Of a DNA stretch of 60,356 bases, positions 36,386-45,911 are shown one piece after another (position 1 is the stretch's first letter; every line of letters begins with the position of its first letter). Below the pieces are notes generated by a model. The model saw only the letters and a program-made list of their open reading frames with translations. It searched no databases and was not told the origin of the DNA. The DNA is taken from NCBI RefSeq assembly GCF_000511955.1, contig NZ_AZSU01000003.1, positions 499,708-560,063 of the forward strand. The letters are read 5' to 3'. Both the position numbers and the translations under genes were made by a program. The DNA is from [Clostridium] ultunense DSM 10521. GTDB lineage: Bacteria > Bacillota > Clostridia > Tissierellales > Tepidimicrobiaceae.

Positions 36386-37399
36386 TTAAAATTTTCCCCA
36401 AGATTTTGGCATAAATAGTTCTTTAAACAGATTTACTGCGTATCTATCAGTCATGCCTGCTATATAATCGCATATTATATCCTCTTTTAATTCATATTTA
36501 TCATATAATTTAATATGTTCTATGGGTAATTTATTGAAATTATTTATATAATGAAAGTATAATTGTTCAATAATATATTTAGCCTTATTCTCTTCGCTTT
36601 TTGCAGCCTTGTTTAAATATACCCTTTCAAACATAAAATCCCTTAATTTTTCCGTATAATAATCTATTTCTTCACTCATGGCTATATGGCCTATGCCCAT
36701 ACTATTCTTTATCACATCTACAATCATAGAATTTATTCTTTCCCCATGGTATTTTCCTAACCTTTTAATACAGTCTCTTGGTAGTTCTTCCCTTTTTATT
36801 ATATTAGCCCTTATAGCATCATCAATATCATGGTTAATATAGGCAATCCTATCCGCTATCCTCACAATATGCCCCTCTAAGGTCTCAGGCTTTTCTTTAC
36901 CTGTATGTTTTAGAATTCCATCCCTCACTTCATAGGTTAAATTCAATCCTTTTCTTGACTCAGTATGTTCTAGACGGTCTACTACCTTTAAACTCTGTCT
37001 ATTATGATTAAATCCATTGGGATGTAATTCATTTAATATATTTTCCCCTGTGTGTCCAAAGGGAGTATGACCTAGATCGTGACCTAAAGCTATAGCTTCA
37101 ACTAAATCTTCGTTTAGTCTTAACGCTCTTGCTAAAGTTCTTGATATCTGAGCAACCTCTAAGGTGTGAGTCAATCGTGTCCTATAATGGTCACCTTCTG
37201 GCGCTATAAAAACTTGGGTTTTGTGTTTTAGCCTTCTAAAGGATTTTGAATGGATTATTCTATCCCTATCTCTTTGATAGTCAGTCCTTACATTACAACT
37301 TTCTTCTTCAATAACCCTTCCTTTAGTGTTTTTACTCAAAGCTGCATATTGGGATAAAGTATTTTTTTCAAGATCTTCAATTTGAACTCTTATACACAT
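36386..37399 (-). CDS. dNTP triphosphohydrolase (Dgt-like HD protein)
   Basis: 337 residues. HD-domain metal motifs are R-L-T-H-T-L-E-V (about 72-79) and G-H-D-L-G-H-T-P-F-G-H (about 108-118). The family hydrolyses dNTPs, dGTP in the best studied case, to deoxynucleoside and triphosphate and so limits dNTP pools. This is the shorter form commonly found before dnaG in Clostridia. Start context: no strong ribosome site, so the start at 37399 is moderately certain. Confidence 0.88.
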   Translation of the reverse strand: MCIRVQIEDLEKNTLSQYAALSKNTKGRVIEEESCNVRTDYQRDRDRIIHSKSFRRLKHKTQVFIAPEGDHYRTRLTHTLEVAQISRTLARALRLNEDLVEAIALGHDLGHTPFGHTGENILNELHPNGFNHNRQSLKVVDRLEHTESRKGLNLTYEVRDGILKHTGKEKPETLEGHIVRIADRIAYINHDIDDAIRANIIKREELPRDCIKRLGKYHGERINSMIVDVIKNSMGIGHIAMSEEIDYYTEKLRDFMFERVYLNKAAKSEENKAKYIIEQLYFHYINNFNKLPIEHIKLYDKYELKEDIICDYIAGMTDRYAVNLFKELFMPKSWGKF

Positions 37400-37518
37400 A
37401 TTATATACCCCATTTTAAATAAAAATAGTATTGATATATATATACAACATAAGTTCCTATAATCCTTCAAAATTTTGAAAGTTTTTTTAGATTTTTATTC
37501 TAAATATATGGAAGCAAA

Positions 37519-37544
37519 AGAAGTGTTGCATATACAACACTTCT
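37519..37544 (-). terminator. Terminator after ppsR
   Basis: AGAAGTGTTG pairs with CAACACTTCT over 6 nt; TTTTGCTT follows on the minus strand. The stop codon lies at the stem base. Confidence 0.65.
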
Positions 37545-38370
37545 AATCTATCATTTCTTCTCCAAAATTCTTCTTCATATAATCTATTACTATTCCTGCA
37601 GTTTCTTCTACCGCTTTGTTAGATACATCTATTACTGTACAATTAAGTTTTTCCATTATTTTCTTAGAATATTCAAGTTCTAAGTTTATTCTTTCTATAC
37701 TTGCGTAATTGGCATTATTATTTAATCCTAATGATTTTAATCTTTCTTGCCTTATTTCATTTAGTTTAAACGGGTTAGCAATAAGTCCAAATACCCGCTT
37801 TACATCCTTTTCAAACAATTCGTTTGGTGCAGGTACTTCCGGAACTAAGGGTACATTTGCTACCTTAAAATGTTTGTGAGCTAAATACATACTCAAAGGT
37901 GTTTTAGAAGTTCTGGACACCCCTACCAATACTATATCAGCTTTTTTTATTCCTCTTGTATCTTTTCCATCATCATACTTTACTGCAAATTCTACAGCTT
38001 CAACTTTTCTAAAATATTTTTCATCTAATTTTCTTATAAGCCCTGACTCCCTTTTTGGTTCATATCCTAATACTTCTTCCAGGGCATCTAAGGTTGGTGT
38101 CATCAAGTCAATTACAGGAATATTATATTCTTTGCCCATTTTAATAACAAAATTCCTTAATTTTTCTATTACTATGGTATAAATAACTATACTTCTTTCC
38201 TCTTTTGCTTCTTCAAATACTTCTCTGATTTGTTCTTCTACTGTAATATACGGAAATCTTCTCACTTCATATTTCTCTGGATTAAATTGGCTTACTGCTG
38301 CTCTAGCCACTTGCTCGCCAGTTTCTCCAATGGAGTCTGATAGTACATATATTGTAATACTCTTGTCCAT
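37543..38370 (-). CDS. Pyruvate, phosphate dikinase regulatory protein
   Basis: 275 residues, DUF299 family (kinase-phosphorylase). The P-loop is G-V-S-R-T-S-K-T (about 150-157). Members use ADP to inactivate pyruvate phosphate dikinase (or PEP synthetase) by phosphorylating its active-site threonine, and Pi to reactivate it, which controls pyruvate/PEP flow. It follows the CcpN-like regulator by 10 bases, the Bacillus yqzB-yqfL pair, so the two probably share control of gluconeogenic metabolism. Confidence 0.92.
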   Translation of the reverse strand: MDKSITIYVLSDSIGETGEQVARAAVSQFNPEKYEVRRFPYITVEEQIREVFEEAKEERSIVIYTIVIEKLRNFVIKMGKEYNIPVIDLMTPTLDALEEVLGYEPKRESGLIRKLDEKYFRKVEAVEFAVKYDDGKDTRGIKKADIVLVGVSRTSKTPLSMYLAHKHFKVANVPLVPEVPAPNELFEKDVKRVFGLIANPFKLNEIRQERLKSLGLNNNANYASIERINLELEYSKKIMEKLNCTVIDVSNKAVEETAGIVIDYMKKNFGEEMID

Positions 38371-38380
38371 AAGCTACCCC

Positions 38381-39025
38381 CTATTCATTATTCCCCAGCT
38401 CAACAAAAAGTCTTGTAATAGTAGTTTTTGTAATTCTACCTACTACCTTATAGGCCTTGTCACCTTCATCTAGAATAACTTCTTCTACTACCGGTAGGCT
38501 ATCTATCTCATGCTCAATTAATTTCATTGCTGCATCAAGAACACTTTCTTCTGGGGCTGTTACTATAATATTTGGCATCCGTGTCATAATTACTGCTATG
38601 GGTGTTTTAGTCAAATTTAGACCTCCGATGGCATTCTTTAAAAAGTCCTTCCTAGACACTACTCCTGATAAATATCCCTTTGAGGTGACAAATATGGTAC
38701 TGGTATCCTCCAAAAATATGGTCACTATTCCATCATATATACTTGTCTGTTCGTCTACTATAATGGGAATTGATTTCCTTTCTGCCACCTTAATTCCCTG
38801 AATTTTTTCCGAAATAAAACTAAAGGTTGTTTTTCCAGTATAAAAATATCCTACTTTTGGCCTTGCATCTAATATACCTGACATGGTAAGTATGGCTAAA
38901 TCTGGTCTAAGAGTTGCCCTAGTCAATTTTAAAGTTTTTGCAATATTTTCACTAGTTATAGGCTCATTGGCTTTAACAATATCGATAATTTTTTCCTGTC
39001 TCTCACTTAATTGGATTTGAATCAC
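38381..39025 (-). CDS. CcpN-like repressor: HTH plus two CBS domains
   Basis: 214 residues. An N-terminal HTH (about 5-60, I-T-S-E-N-I-A-K-T-L-K-L-T-R-A-T-L-R) is followed by a CBS pair (about 80-210). In Bacillus the homologue CcpN represses gluconeogenesis genes and responds to ATP/ADP. The next gene is its usual partner. Assignment is by architecture and neighbourhood; binding sites were not located. Confidence 0.88.
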   Translation of the reverse strand: MIQIQLSERQEKIIDIVKANEPITSENIAKTLKLTRATLRPDLAILTMSGILDARPKVGYFYTGKTTFSFISEKIQGIKVAERKSIPIIVDEQTSIYDGIVTIFLEDTSTIFVTSKGYLSGVVSRKDFLKNAIGGLNLTKTPIAVIMTRMPNIIVTAPEESVLDAAMKLIEHEIDSLPVVEEVILDEGDKAYKVVGRITKTTITRLFVELGNNE

Positions 39026-39042
39026 ACCCCTTTGCTATTGGA

Positions 39043-39070
39043 AAATAAGCCCAAGGAATTGGGCTTATTT
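39043..39070 (-). terminator. Terminator after glyS
   Basis: AAATAAGCCCAA pairs with TTGGGCTTATTT over 4 nt, with T-rich sequence following. The glyS stop codon falls within the second arm. Confidence 0.7.
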
Positions 39071-41143
39071 AACTAATTTGGATAAATCGCAGATTAAGAG
39101 CATAGTTTCAGATATTTTTCCCAAAAGATTTAGCCTATTTCCCCTTAAATCCTCATCATCAACCATAACCATTACGTGATCAAAGAAATTATCAACTGGT
39201 TCCTTTAAACCTATAAATAGTTCTAAAGCCTTATCATATTCTTTCTTATCTAGACAACTTAATACTTTTTCCTCAATATCATTAAAAGCCTCATATAATT
39301 CTACCTCCGCATCTTCAACAAATAGATCTCTTTTTACTTCTGTAGAAGTAGTTTTTTCAGCCAAATTGATAACTCGATTGAAAGTAAATAAAACCTCTGT
39401 TAATCTATCTTCTTCTAGATATTGATTTAATTTATCAGCTCTTACCTTTAGGTCATAAATATTGTCAATCCCCGTGCTTATAACGCCATCTATTATATCA
39501 TATCTTATCCCCATATCGATAAACATGTTTTTAATTCTACCATTGAAAAAATCTACTATCTCCTTTTTTATGCTGGAATAGTCGAATACTAGTCCTAGTT
39601 CCTCTACATATATATATAAAGCAGAATCTATTAACTCTCCTAAGGCTAGATTTAGTCGTTTATCCAAAATGATATTTATAATACCTAAAGCTTGCCTTCT
39701 AAGCCCATAAGGATCTTGGGAACCTGTTGGCTGTATCCCTATGGCAAAAGAACCTGCAATGGTATCCAATTTATCTGCAATACTCAATATGGATCCAGCT
39801 GTAGTTGTTGGAAGTTCATCGCCAGCAAACCTTGGCAAATATTGTTCATATATTGCAGTACTAACAATTTCATTTTCCCCAGCCTGCTTTGCATATTCCA
39901 TCCCCATCCTACCTTGTAATTCTGTAAACTCATCTACCATCTTAGTGACCAAATCAGCTTTTGATAGATAGGCAGCCCTTTCCATATTTCTTTGGGTTTC
40001 TTCTCCAACCTCTAAATAATCGCCTATCTTTTTTGATAGTTTTTGAATCCTTATGGTTTTATCATAAAGGGTACCTAATTTTTCTTGGAATACTATATTT
40101 TTCAATTGTTCTACATAGTCTTCCAATGGTTGCTTTATATCTTCATGATAAAAGAATTTTGCATCTTCTAATCTGGCTTCCAACACTTTTTCATTCCCTT
40201 TAACTACCATTTCTATATATTCTTTATTTCCATTTCTCACTGTAATAAAATAAGGCAATAGCTTACCTTTATCGTTTACAATTGGAAAAAATCTAAGATG
40301 TTCTTTCATCGGTGTTATTATAACATCCTCTGGTAAGCTCAAATATTCCTTCTCTATTCTTCCTATTATCGGTGTTGGATACTCAACAATATTAGTTACT
40401 TCATCTAATAAATCTTCATCTATAAGAAGATTGCCTCCCTTTTCTTTAGCTAACCTTTCCGAGCCATATTTAATTATTTCCCATCTTTTATTTTGATCCA
40501 CCAGTACGAAATTATCTTCTAATTTACTAAAATATTCCTCCACTGAATTGATTACAATCCTATTGCTTCCTAAGAATCTATGCCCCTTGGTTAAATTACC
40601 AACCTCTATACCTTCAAATTCAAAGGGGAGTACTCTATCGTTTAATATAGACACTATCCATCTTATTGGCCTTGCAAACCTTATATTTTTCCCACCCCAT
40701 TTCATTGACTTAGGAAAAACTATAGATTTTATTATATCTGCCATATTATTTGACAATACAGTAAAGGTATCCTTACCCTCTTTAATCACATTCCCATATA
40801 CATATTCTTCCCCATTATGTTCATCAATAAAAATCTGTTCTATACTAATACCTTGCCCTCGCATAAATCCTTGTAAAGCCTTTGTTGGATTATCTTTATC
40901 ATCATAGGCGATTCTCTTTGCAGGTCCCTTTACTCTTTCCTTTAGGGTACTTTGCTTATCACTTAAACCACGAATTATCAATACCAATCTCCTAGGAGTA
41001 GCGTATGTTTCCGTGTTAGTATATTCAATCCTTTCATTCTTTAACATCTTTTCTGTATTTTCTTTTAGCTGAGCTAATGCACCATTAATTAATCTTGCTG
41101 GAAGTTCTTCTACTCCTATTTCTAATAAATATTTATTGCTCAT
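39065..41143 (-). CDS. glyS: Glycyl-tRNA synthetase beta subunit
   Basis: 692 residues, full-length GlyS. The N-terminus Y-L-L-E-I-G-V-E-E-L-P-A-R is diagnostic; an HD-like middle and a C-terminal DALR-type anticodon-binding domain follow. It forms the alpha2-beta2 enzyme with GlyQ and provides most of the tRNA recognition. It begins one base after glyQ and shares its T-box leader. Confidence 0.96.
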   Translation of the reverse strand: MSNKYLLEIGVEELPARLINGALAQLKENTEKMLKNERIEYTNTETYATPRRLVLIIRGLSDKQSTLKERVKGPAKRIAYDDKDNPTKALQGFMRGQGISIEQIFIDEHNGEEYVYGNVIKEGKDTFTVLSNNMADIIKSIVFPKSMKWGGKNIRFARPIRWIVSILNDRVLPFEFEGIEVGNLTKGHRFLGSNRIVINSVEEYFSKLEDNFVLVDQNKRWEIIKYGSERLAKEKGGNLLIDEDLLDEVTNIVEYPTPIIGRIEKEYLSLPEDVIITPMKEHLRFFPIVNDKGKLLPYFITVRNGNKEYIEMVVKGNEKVLEARLEDAKFFYHEDIKQPLEDYVEQLKNIVFQEKLGTLYDKTIRIQKLSKKIGDYLEVGEETQRNMERAAYLSKADLVTKMVDEFTELQGRMGMEYAKQAGENEIVSTAIYEQYLPRFAGDELPTTTAGSILSIADKLDTIAGSFAIGIQPTGSQDPYGLRRQALGIINIILDKRLNLALGELIDSALYIYVEELGLVFDYSSIKKEIVDFFNGRIKNMFIDMGIRYDIIDGVISTGIDNIYDLKVRADKLNQYLEEDRLTEVLFTFNRVINLAEKTTSTEVKRDLFVEDAEVELYEAFNDIEEKVLSCLDKKEYDKALELFIGLKEPVDNFFDHVMVMVDDEDLRGNRLNLLGKISETMLLICDLSKLVK

Positions 41144-41144
41144 C

Positions 41145-42020
41145 CTACATCCCCTCCTTTATTAGAGGATATCCTAGTTTTTCTCTTTGCTCTATGTATT
41201 CAGACGCAACCAATTTAGCAAGATTTCTAACTCTACTAATATAATGGGTTCTTTCCGTTACACTTATGGCTCCCCTTGCATCTAACACATTAAAGGTATG
41301 AGAACATTTTAAAACATAATCATAACTGGGTAATACTAGTCCTTCTTCTATAACGTTTTTAGCTTCTTCTTCATATATATTAAATAGATTTTTTAATGTT
41401 TCTATATTAGCTTTTTCAAAACTATATACGGAATGTTCATACTCTGGTTTTTTAAAGATATCTCCATAAGTAATATCCTCATTCCATTTTATATGGAATA
41501 TTTCGTCCACATCTTGAAGATACATGGCTATTCTTTCTAACCCGTAGGTTAGTTCTGCCGATTCTAAATGACAATTGATACTGCCTACCTGTTGGAAATA
41601 GGTGAATTGTGTGATTTCCATACCATCTAACCATACTTCCCAACCTAATCCCCAGGCACCTAATGTGGGAGCTTCCCAATTATCTTCCACAAACCTTATG
41701 TCGTGTTTTAATGGATCTATACCTATAGCCTTTAAACTATCTAAATAGATATCCTGAATATCCTCCGGTGAAGGTTTCAATATTACTTGAAGCTGGTGAT
41801 GTTGATATACCCTATGGGGGTTTTCTCCGTACCTAGCATCTGCAGGTCTTCTCGATGGTTCCACATATACTACTCTCCATGGTTCAGGTCCTAAAGCTTT
41901 TAAAAATGTATGAGGGCTCATGGTTCCTGCACCTTTTTCTACATCATAAGGTTCTAATATTATACATCCTTTACTTCCCCAAAACTCTAGTAATTTCAGC
42001 ATTAAATCCTGAAAATACAT
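41145..42020 (-). CDS. glyQ: Glycyl-tRNA synthetase alpha subunit
   Basis: 291 residues. The class II catalytic subunit, recognisable by F-W-G-S-K-G-C near the start, the [12 protein letters not shown] motif 2 and the G-L-E-R-I-A motif 3 near residue 170. It forms glycyl-adenylate and charges tRNA-Gly together with GlyS. A T-box leader precedes it. Confidence 0.96.
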   Translation of the reverse strand: MYFQDLMLKLLEFWGSKGCIILEPYDVEKGAGTMSPHTFLKALGPEPWRVVYVEPSRRPADARYGENPHRVYQHHQLQVILKPSPEDIQDIYLDSLKAIGIDPLKHDIRFVEDNWEAPTLGAWGLGWEVWLDGMEITQFTYFQQVGSINCHLESAELTYGLERIAMYLQDVDEIFHIKWNEDITYGDIFKKPEYEHSVYSFEKANIETLKNLFNIYEEEAKNVIEEGLVLPSYDYVLKCSHTFNVLDARGAISVTERTHYISRVRNLAKLVASEYIEQREKLGYPLIKEGM

Positions 42021-42049
42021 AACTAAACCTCCTTATTTTCTTATTAAAA

Positions 42050-42290
42050 ACGAACAAAAAACCTTTACATCCCTATAGGGACGAAAGGTTACTTCCGCGG
42101 TTCCACCCTATTTAATACCTCATGGTATTCTCTCTTAAATATGCTCAGAAGTGCCTTTCATCAATACCATTGTACTAGGCTTTCACTATCCCCAGTTCGC
42201 TTTCATAAATATATTGACTTCCTTCTTCTTCATTGCATACTTTATTCAGGTTTTCTATACAGATAATAATCTAGCAAAAAATCATAAAAT
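42050..42290 (-). promoter_or_regulatory. T-box leader (tRNA-Gly sensing) upstream of glyQS
   Basis: On the minus strand the conserved T-box AGGGTGGAACCGCG (42109-42096) is followed by a terminator hairpin (CCTTT-CGTCCCTATAGGGATGT-AAAGG core) and a T-run ending near 42050. The upstream part to about 42290 forms stem I. Uncharged tRNA-Gly should pair with the T-box bulge and let transcription continue. A GGC within the AAAGGCACTT segment is a candidate specifier codon; I could not fold stem I to confirm it. Confidence 0.9.
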
Positions 42291-42308
42291 TGTCAATATG
42301 CTTATCTG

Positions 42309-42746
42309 TTAGTTCTCAAAATCATCTCTGTTACTATTAATATTTTTTGCAACTAAATTATTGATATTGATTACTTCTCCATCTTCTTTTAAAACTTCGA
42401 TTGTACATTTGGATATAATAGCACTACCTAATCCTATTAAAGCCAAAGGCGCAGATATTAAACTGCCTAGAGCAGCTGCTGTTATTGGAATATTCATTAG
42501 TACTTCTCCATCTTTCTTAACGGTAATTTTAGTTACATTACCTTTTCTAAGTATTTCCTTTACCTTATCAATCATCTGCTGACCTCTATCAGCCATATCA
42601 TCTGACCAGGAAGTCCTATTCTTTTCTATCAATACAATGGCATCTACTACATCTCCATCTGTCTTTTCCAAAGCTTCTTTAGCTTCAGCAAAGGTTACAC
42701 CTGTTCTATCCACAACCATATCAACTTTTTCTAGAGAAATATCCAT
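42309..42746 (-). CDS. UBA-like/DUF4342 protein
   Basis: 145 residues. An N-terminal UBA/TS-N-like helix bundle (about 8-43, V-T-F-A-E-A-K-E-A-L-E-K-T-D-G-D-V) is followed by a DUF4342 region with one hydrophobic segment (about 88-112) and a short acidic tail. Function unknown; often beside recO/glyQ in Clostridia. Start overlaps recO by 26 bases, so it is probably co-translated. Confidence 0.8.
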   Translation of the reverse strand: MDISLEKVDMVVDRTGVTFAEAKEALEKTDGDVVDAIVLIEKNRTSWSDDMADRGQQMIDKVKEILRKGNVTKITVKKDGEVLMNIPITAAALGSLISAPLALIGLGSAIISKCTIEVLKEDGEVININNLVAKNINSNRDDFEN

Positions 42747-43506
42747 CTAATTCGCCTCCATTATCATTCATTGATTTTAAAATATTTAAAGAATTAAATT
42801 GATTTCTTTCTATTTTGCTTAATATGTATTTTACCATAATCTCATGCAATTTAAACGTAGTATCTTTAGGAATTTTTATAGAGGATAATTTGTCCAGAGG
42901 TGTGTACAACAAGGTTCTCATAGCTTTATACATAGAAATATCCATATTTTCACAATAAGGTTCTATAGTTGAGCAGCTGGGACAAATAATTCCTCCTTGA
43001 TTAATGCTAAATTTAAAATTTGAAATTTTTTTTCTTCCACATACTGCACAGCCTTCCAAAAAAGGTTTGTAACCTAAATATGAAATATATTTTAGCTCGT
43101 AGGACAGTATAAATTTATAATAATCTCTATCTAATTTAGACAAAACCTTTAAACCTTTAGCCAATAGTAGGAATAATTTTTCATTTTCTTCTTCTTCCAT
43201 TATGGATAGGTCTACTAATTCCAACAAATAGGAACCATACATCATTCTTTGAATATTTTCTCTAATTGGATAGAAAGAGTCTATTATATCTCCTTGGTTT
43301 ATATAATAAAAATTCCTGCCTTTATAAAGATAATAATCATTATAAGAAAAAGGCTGGGTATTAGCTATTAGTTTACTTTTTGGTCTATAAGCTCCCCTTG
43401 CCATTGCATGAATCTTCCCATGTTTTCTCGTAAAAATAGTCAATATTTTACTAGTTTCTCTAAACCGAAACTCCTTTAAAACTATTCCTTCCGTTTTTGT
43501 ATGCAT
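42721..43506 (-). CDS. recO: DNA repair protein RecO
   Basis: 261 residues. An OB-fold N-terminus (T-E-G-I-V-L-K-E-F-R-F-R-E-T-S-K motif, residues 5-20), helical middle and a C4 zinc finger C-A-V-C ... C-P-S-C (about 147-170). It loads RecA with RecR at gaps and anneals strands. Conserved next to era. Confidence 0.93.
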   Translation of the reverse strand: MHTKTEGIVLKEFRFRETSKILTIFTRKHGKIHAMARGAYRPKSKLIANTQPFSYNDYYLYKGRNFYYINQGDIIDSFYPIRENIQRMMYGSYLLELVDLSIMEEEENEKLFLLLAKGLKVLSKLDRDYYKFILSYELKYISYLGYKPFLEGCAVCGRKKISNFKFSINQGGIICPSCSTIEPYCENMDISMYKAMRTLLYTPLDKLSSIKIPKDTTFKLHEIMVKYILSKIERNQFNSLNILKSMNDNGGELDGYFSRKS

Positions 43507-43522
43507 ATTTATTACTACCTTC

Positions 43523-44407
43523 CTATTTATAACCGAAATATCTTACTTTTCCTTCCTTTTCTCTCCAATTTTTTTCAACCTTTACCCAGAGTTGAAGATT
43601 TACTTGACTACCCAATAATTTTTCTAAATCTATTCTTGCATTTTTTCCAATTGATTTGAGCATCCTTCCTCCCTTTCCAATTATTATACCTTTATGGGAT
43701 TCCCTTTCACAATAAATGGTGGCATGAACATCTATTAATTCTTTCCCTTCTCTCTCCTTAATCTCTTCTATAGAAACGAAAATTCCATGGGGTACTTCTT
43801 CTTGCAAGTTTTCTAATGCCTTTTCCCTAATTATTTCCGAAATAATAAACTTCTCTGGTTGGTCTGTAATCATATCTTCTGGAAAATATTGAGGCCCCTC
43901 TGGTAACAATTCTTTAATAGAGTCTATATATGCATTAATATTCTCTCCATCTATTGCAGATATGGGAATAATCTCTTCAAACATATTCATTTCTTTATAC
44001 CTCAATATCAATTGGTTTGTTTCCTCTTTACTTATCTTATCAATCTTGTTTATTAGCAGTATTACTGGTGTCCTTAATCCCTTTAATTCTTCTAGTATAT
44101 AACTATCTAATTTACCCGTCTCTAGGCTTTCATCTACCATAAATGTAACTATATCTACTTCTTCTAAAGTCTCTCTTGAAATTTTTAACATATACTCCCC
44201 TAATTTATTCTTAGGCATTTGAATTCCTGGTGTATCTAAAAACACAATCTGAAATTCTGGTTCAGTATATACCAACTGAATCTTATTTCTAGTAGTTTGG
44301 GGCTTATCCGATATTATAGATATTTTTTCACCAATTATATAATTTAAAAGTGTAGATTTGCCTACATTTGGTCTGCCTATTACCGTAACAAAACCGGATT
44401 TATACAT
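43523..44407 (-). CDS. era: GTPase Era
   Basis: About 294 residues. I place the start at ATG 44407 (MYKSGFV), preceded by GGAG; a longer frame to 44533 runs through the cdd gene and is not real. G1 is GRPNVGKS, G3 D-T-P-G, G4 N-K-I-D; the C-terminal KH domain has I-I-G-K-G-G-R. Era binds 16S rRNA in 30S assembly. It starts four bases after cdd. Confidence 0.95.
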   Translation of the reverse strand: MYKSGFVTVIGRPNVGKSTLLNYIIGEKISIISDKPQTTRNKIQLVYTEPEFQIVFLDTPGIQMPKNKLGEYMLKISRETLEEVDIVTFMVDESLETGKLDSYILEELKGLRTPVILLINKIDKISKEETNQLILRYKEMNMFEEIIPISAIDGENINAYIDSIKELLPEGPQYFPEDMITDQPEKFIISEIIREKALENLQEEVPHGIFVSIEEIKEREGKELIDVHATIYCERESHKGIIIGKGGRMLKSIGKNARIDLEKLLGSQVNLQLWVKVEKNWREKEGKVRYFGYK

Positions 44408-44411
44408 TTTA

Positions 44412-44816
44412 TCACTCCTGCTCCTTTTCTTCCAAATCCTCTGGTCCAAAACTATGGGGTAGTAGGTCATCCAATTTATATTCCCGATAATCCTCTTCCG
44501 AATTAGCAACAATGATAGTGGCATCTTTACCAAACTCCCTAATTACCTGTCTACACACACCACATGGATAGGTAAAATCAGAATCCCCTACAACTGCTAT
44601 GATTTTAATCTTTTTATGGCCTTCCGATACGGCTTTAAATATAGCAGTCCTTTCTGCACATAAAGTAGGTGAATAGGATGCTATTTCAATATTACAACCC
44701 GTATATAGTTCTCCATCTTCTGTTAATAATGCTGCACCTACTTTAAAATTAGAATAGGGAACATAGGCTTTTTCTTGAGCTTCTAAAGCTTTTTTTATTA
44801 AATATTGCTTATCCAT
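44412..44816 (-). CDS. cdd: Cytidine deaminase
   Basis: About 134 residues from ATG 44816, which has AAGGGGTGG upstream; a GTG nine bases earlier lies inside that ribosome site. Zinc and catalytic motifs are C-A-E-R-T-A (about 53-58) and P-C-G-V-C-R-Q (about 85-91). It deaminates cytidine and deoxycytidine to uridine forms in pyrimidine salvage. The cdd-era pair is conserved in Firmicutes. Confidence 0.95.
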   Translation of the reverse strand: MDKQYLIKKALEAQEKAYVPYSNFKVGAALLTEDGELYTGCNIEIASYSPTLCAERTAIFKAVSEGHKKIKIIAVVGDSDFTYPCGVCRQVIREFGKDATIIVANSEEDYREYKLDDLLPHSFGPEDLEEKEQE

Positions 44817-44843
44817 TAAAACCACCCCTTATATACCATTATA

Positions 44844-45899
44844 CTATTGGATAATTAAGTCTGGATTTACGTTTACAACTTGGATCCAAGTCACTCCTGG
44901 GTTTAATACAATTTCCTTCCCAGATTCATCATAGAAATAAGTTTTACTACTTCTAGATTTCTTCATCCATTTAATATTAATGCCCTTCCCATTAGTTATA
45001 TATTTACCCTTACCTTCACCTACCAAATCTATGGAAAGTCTCCCTTCCTTATCTATTATTCTAGTCTTTGTCTCTTGCATAATAATATTCTTTGCAATTA
45101 TGGGGGATTTATTAAACTCATCTCTATGACTAACCCCATCTTTTTCACGATAGTAGACCTTTTCTTCAGGATTATATAAATACAAGGTTGTATTGTTTTT
45201 ATAATAATTTATCAATATTTTCTCTGCTGAAAATCCATCTAATTCCACATCCTCTTCATTGAAATTAAATCCTTTATAGTCCCCTGTTTGTCTAAAACCT
45301 TTCTCCAATTGGGTTTTTCTAATAACTTCCATACTGGAATAGGTATTATGGGGTGCCTTTTTGTTAACCCCTTTGTTCTTCCATAATACTTTATTTGAAG
45401 AGGAAAGTCCATCAATATCAGCAATTTTAAAATTGATTATATCCTGTTTTGCTTCTTGACTTCCACCTACTCTAACATATACAGGGTCGTATTCCAATAA
45501 AGTTGTTACAAAATATGGCCTGGAAGACCTAATAGGCCCTATAGATTTAGGATCCATTATTAAAAATATGGCCATATACCTAGTATATGGGGCCTCTACC
45601 ATAAATTCATAGACTATTTCCGCTTCAGACAATCCAGCTTGCCATCTAGCGCTGGGATGGTTATCATACATTATAGCCACTGGCCTTCTATTAACTTTAT
45701 CCTCAGAAGCATATAGACCGCTTAAAGGAGAAGGGATACCCTCTTTTGGGACAGTTTCTTCTGCTATATTCTCCTCTTCTATCTTTTCTCCTTCTTTAAT
45801 AATTTCATCTTCTACTTCCTTAACATCTTTCTTCCAACAACCAGACGATAATAAGGTTAATAAAATAAAAAACAGAATAGCGATTTTCATCTTTCCCAT
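44844..45899 (-). CDS. DUF3048 (YerB-like) lipoprotein
   Basis: 351 residues. A type II signal peptide ends in the lipobox L-S-S-G-C with lipidated Cys21; a Glu-rich linker (about 25-55) leads to two DUF3048 domains. It should be anchored outside the cytoplasmic membrane. Family function is unknown. Here it sits between dgkA and cdd rather than with the yerB genes of Bacillus. Confidence 0.88.
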   Translation of the reverse strand: MGKMKIAILFFILLTLLSSGCWKKDVKEVEDEIIKEGEKIEEENIAEETVPKEGIPSPLSGLYASEDKVNRRPVAIMYDNHPSARWQAGLSEAEIVYEFMVEAPYTRYMAIFLIMDPKSIGPIRSSRPYFVTTLLEYDPVYVRVGGSQEAKQDIINFKIADIDGLSSSNKVLWKNKGVNKKAPHNTYSSMEVIRKTQLEKGFRQTGDYKGFNFNEEDVELDGFSAEKILINYYKNNTTLYLYNPEEKVYYREKDGVSHRDEFNKSPIIAKNIIMQETKTRIIDKEGRLSIDLVGEGKGKYITNGKGINIKWMKKSRSSKTYFYDESGKEIVLNPGVTWIQVVNVNPDLIIQ

Positions 45900-45911
45900 G
45901 ATCTTACCTCT

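Noticed and set aside
44407-44533. N-terminal extension of Era
   Set aside because: It runs through the cdd coding sequence in another frame and lacks a ribosome site; the ATG at 44407 fits the family.
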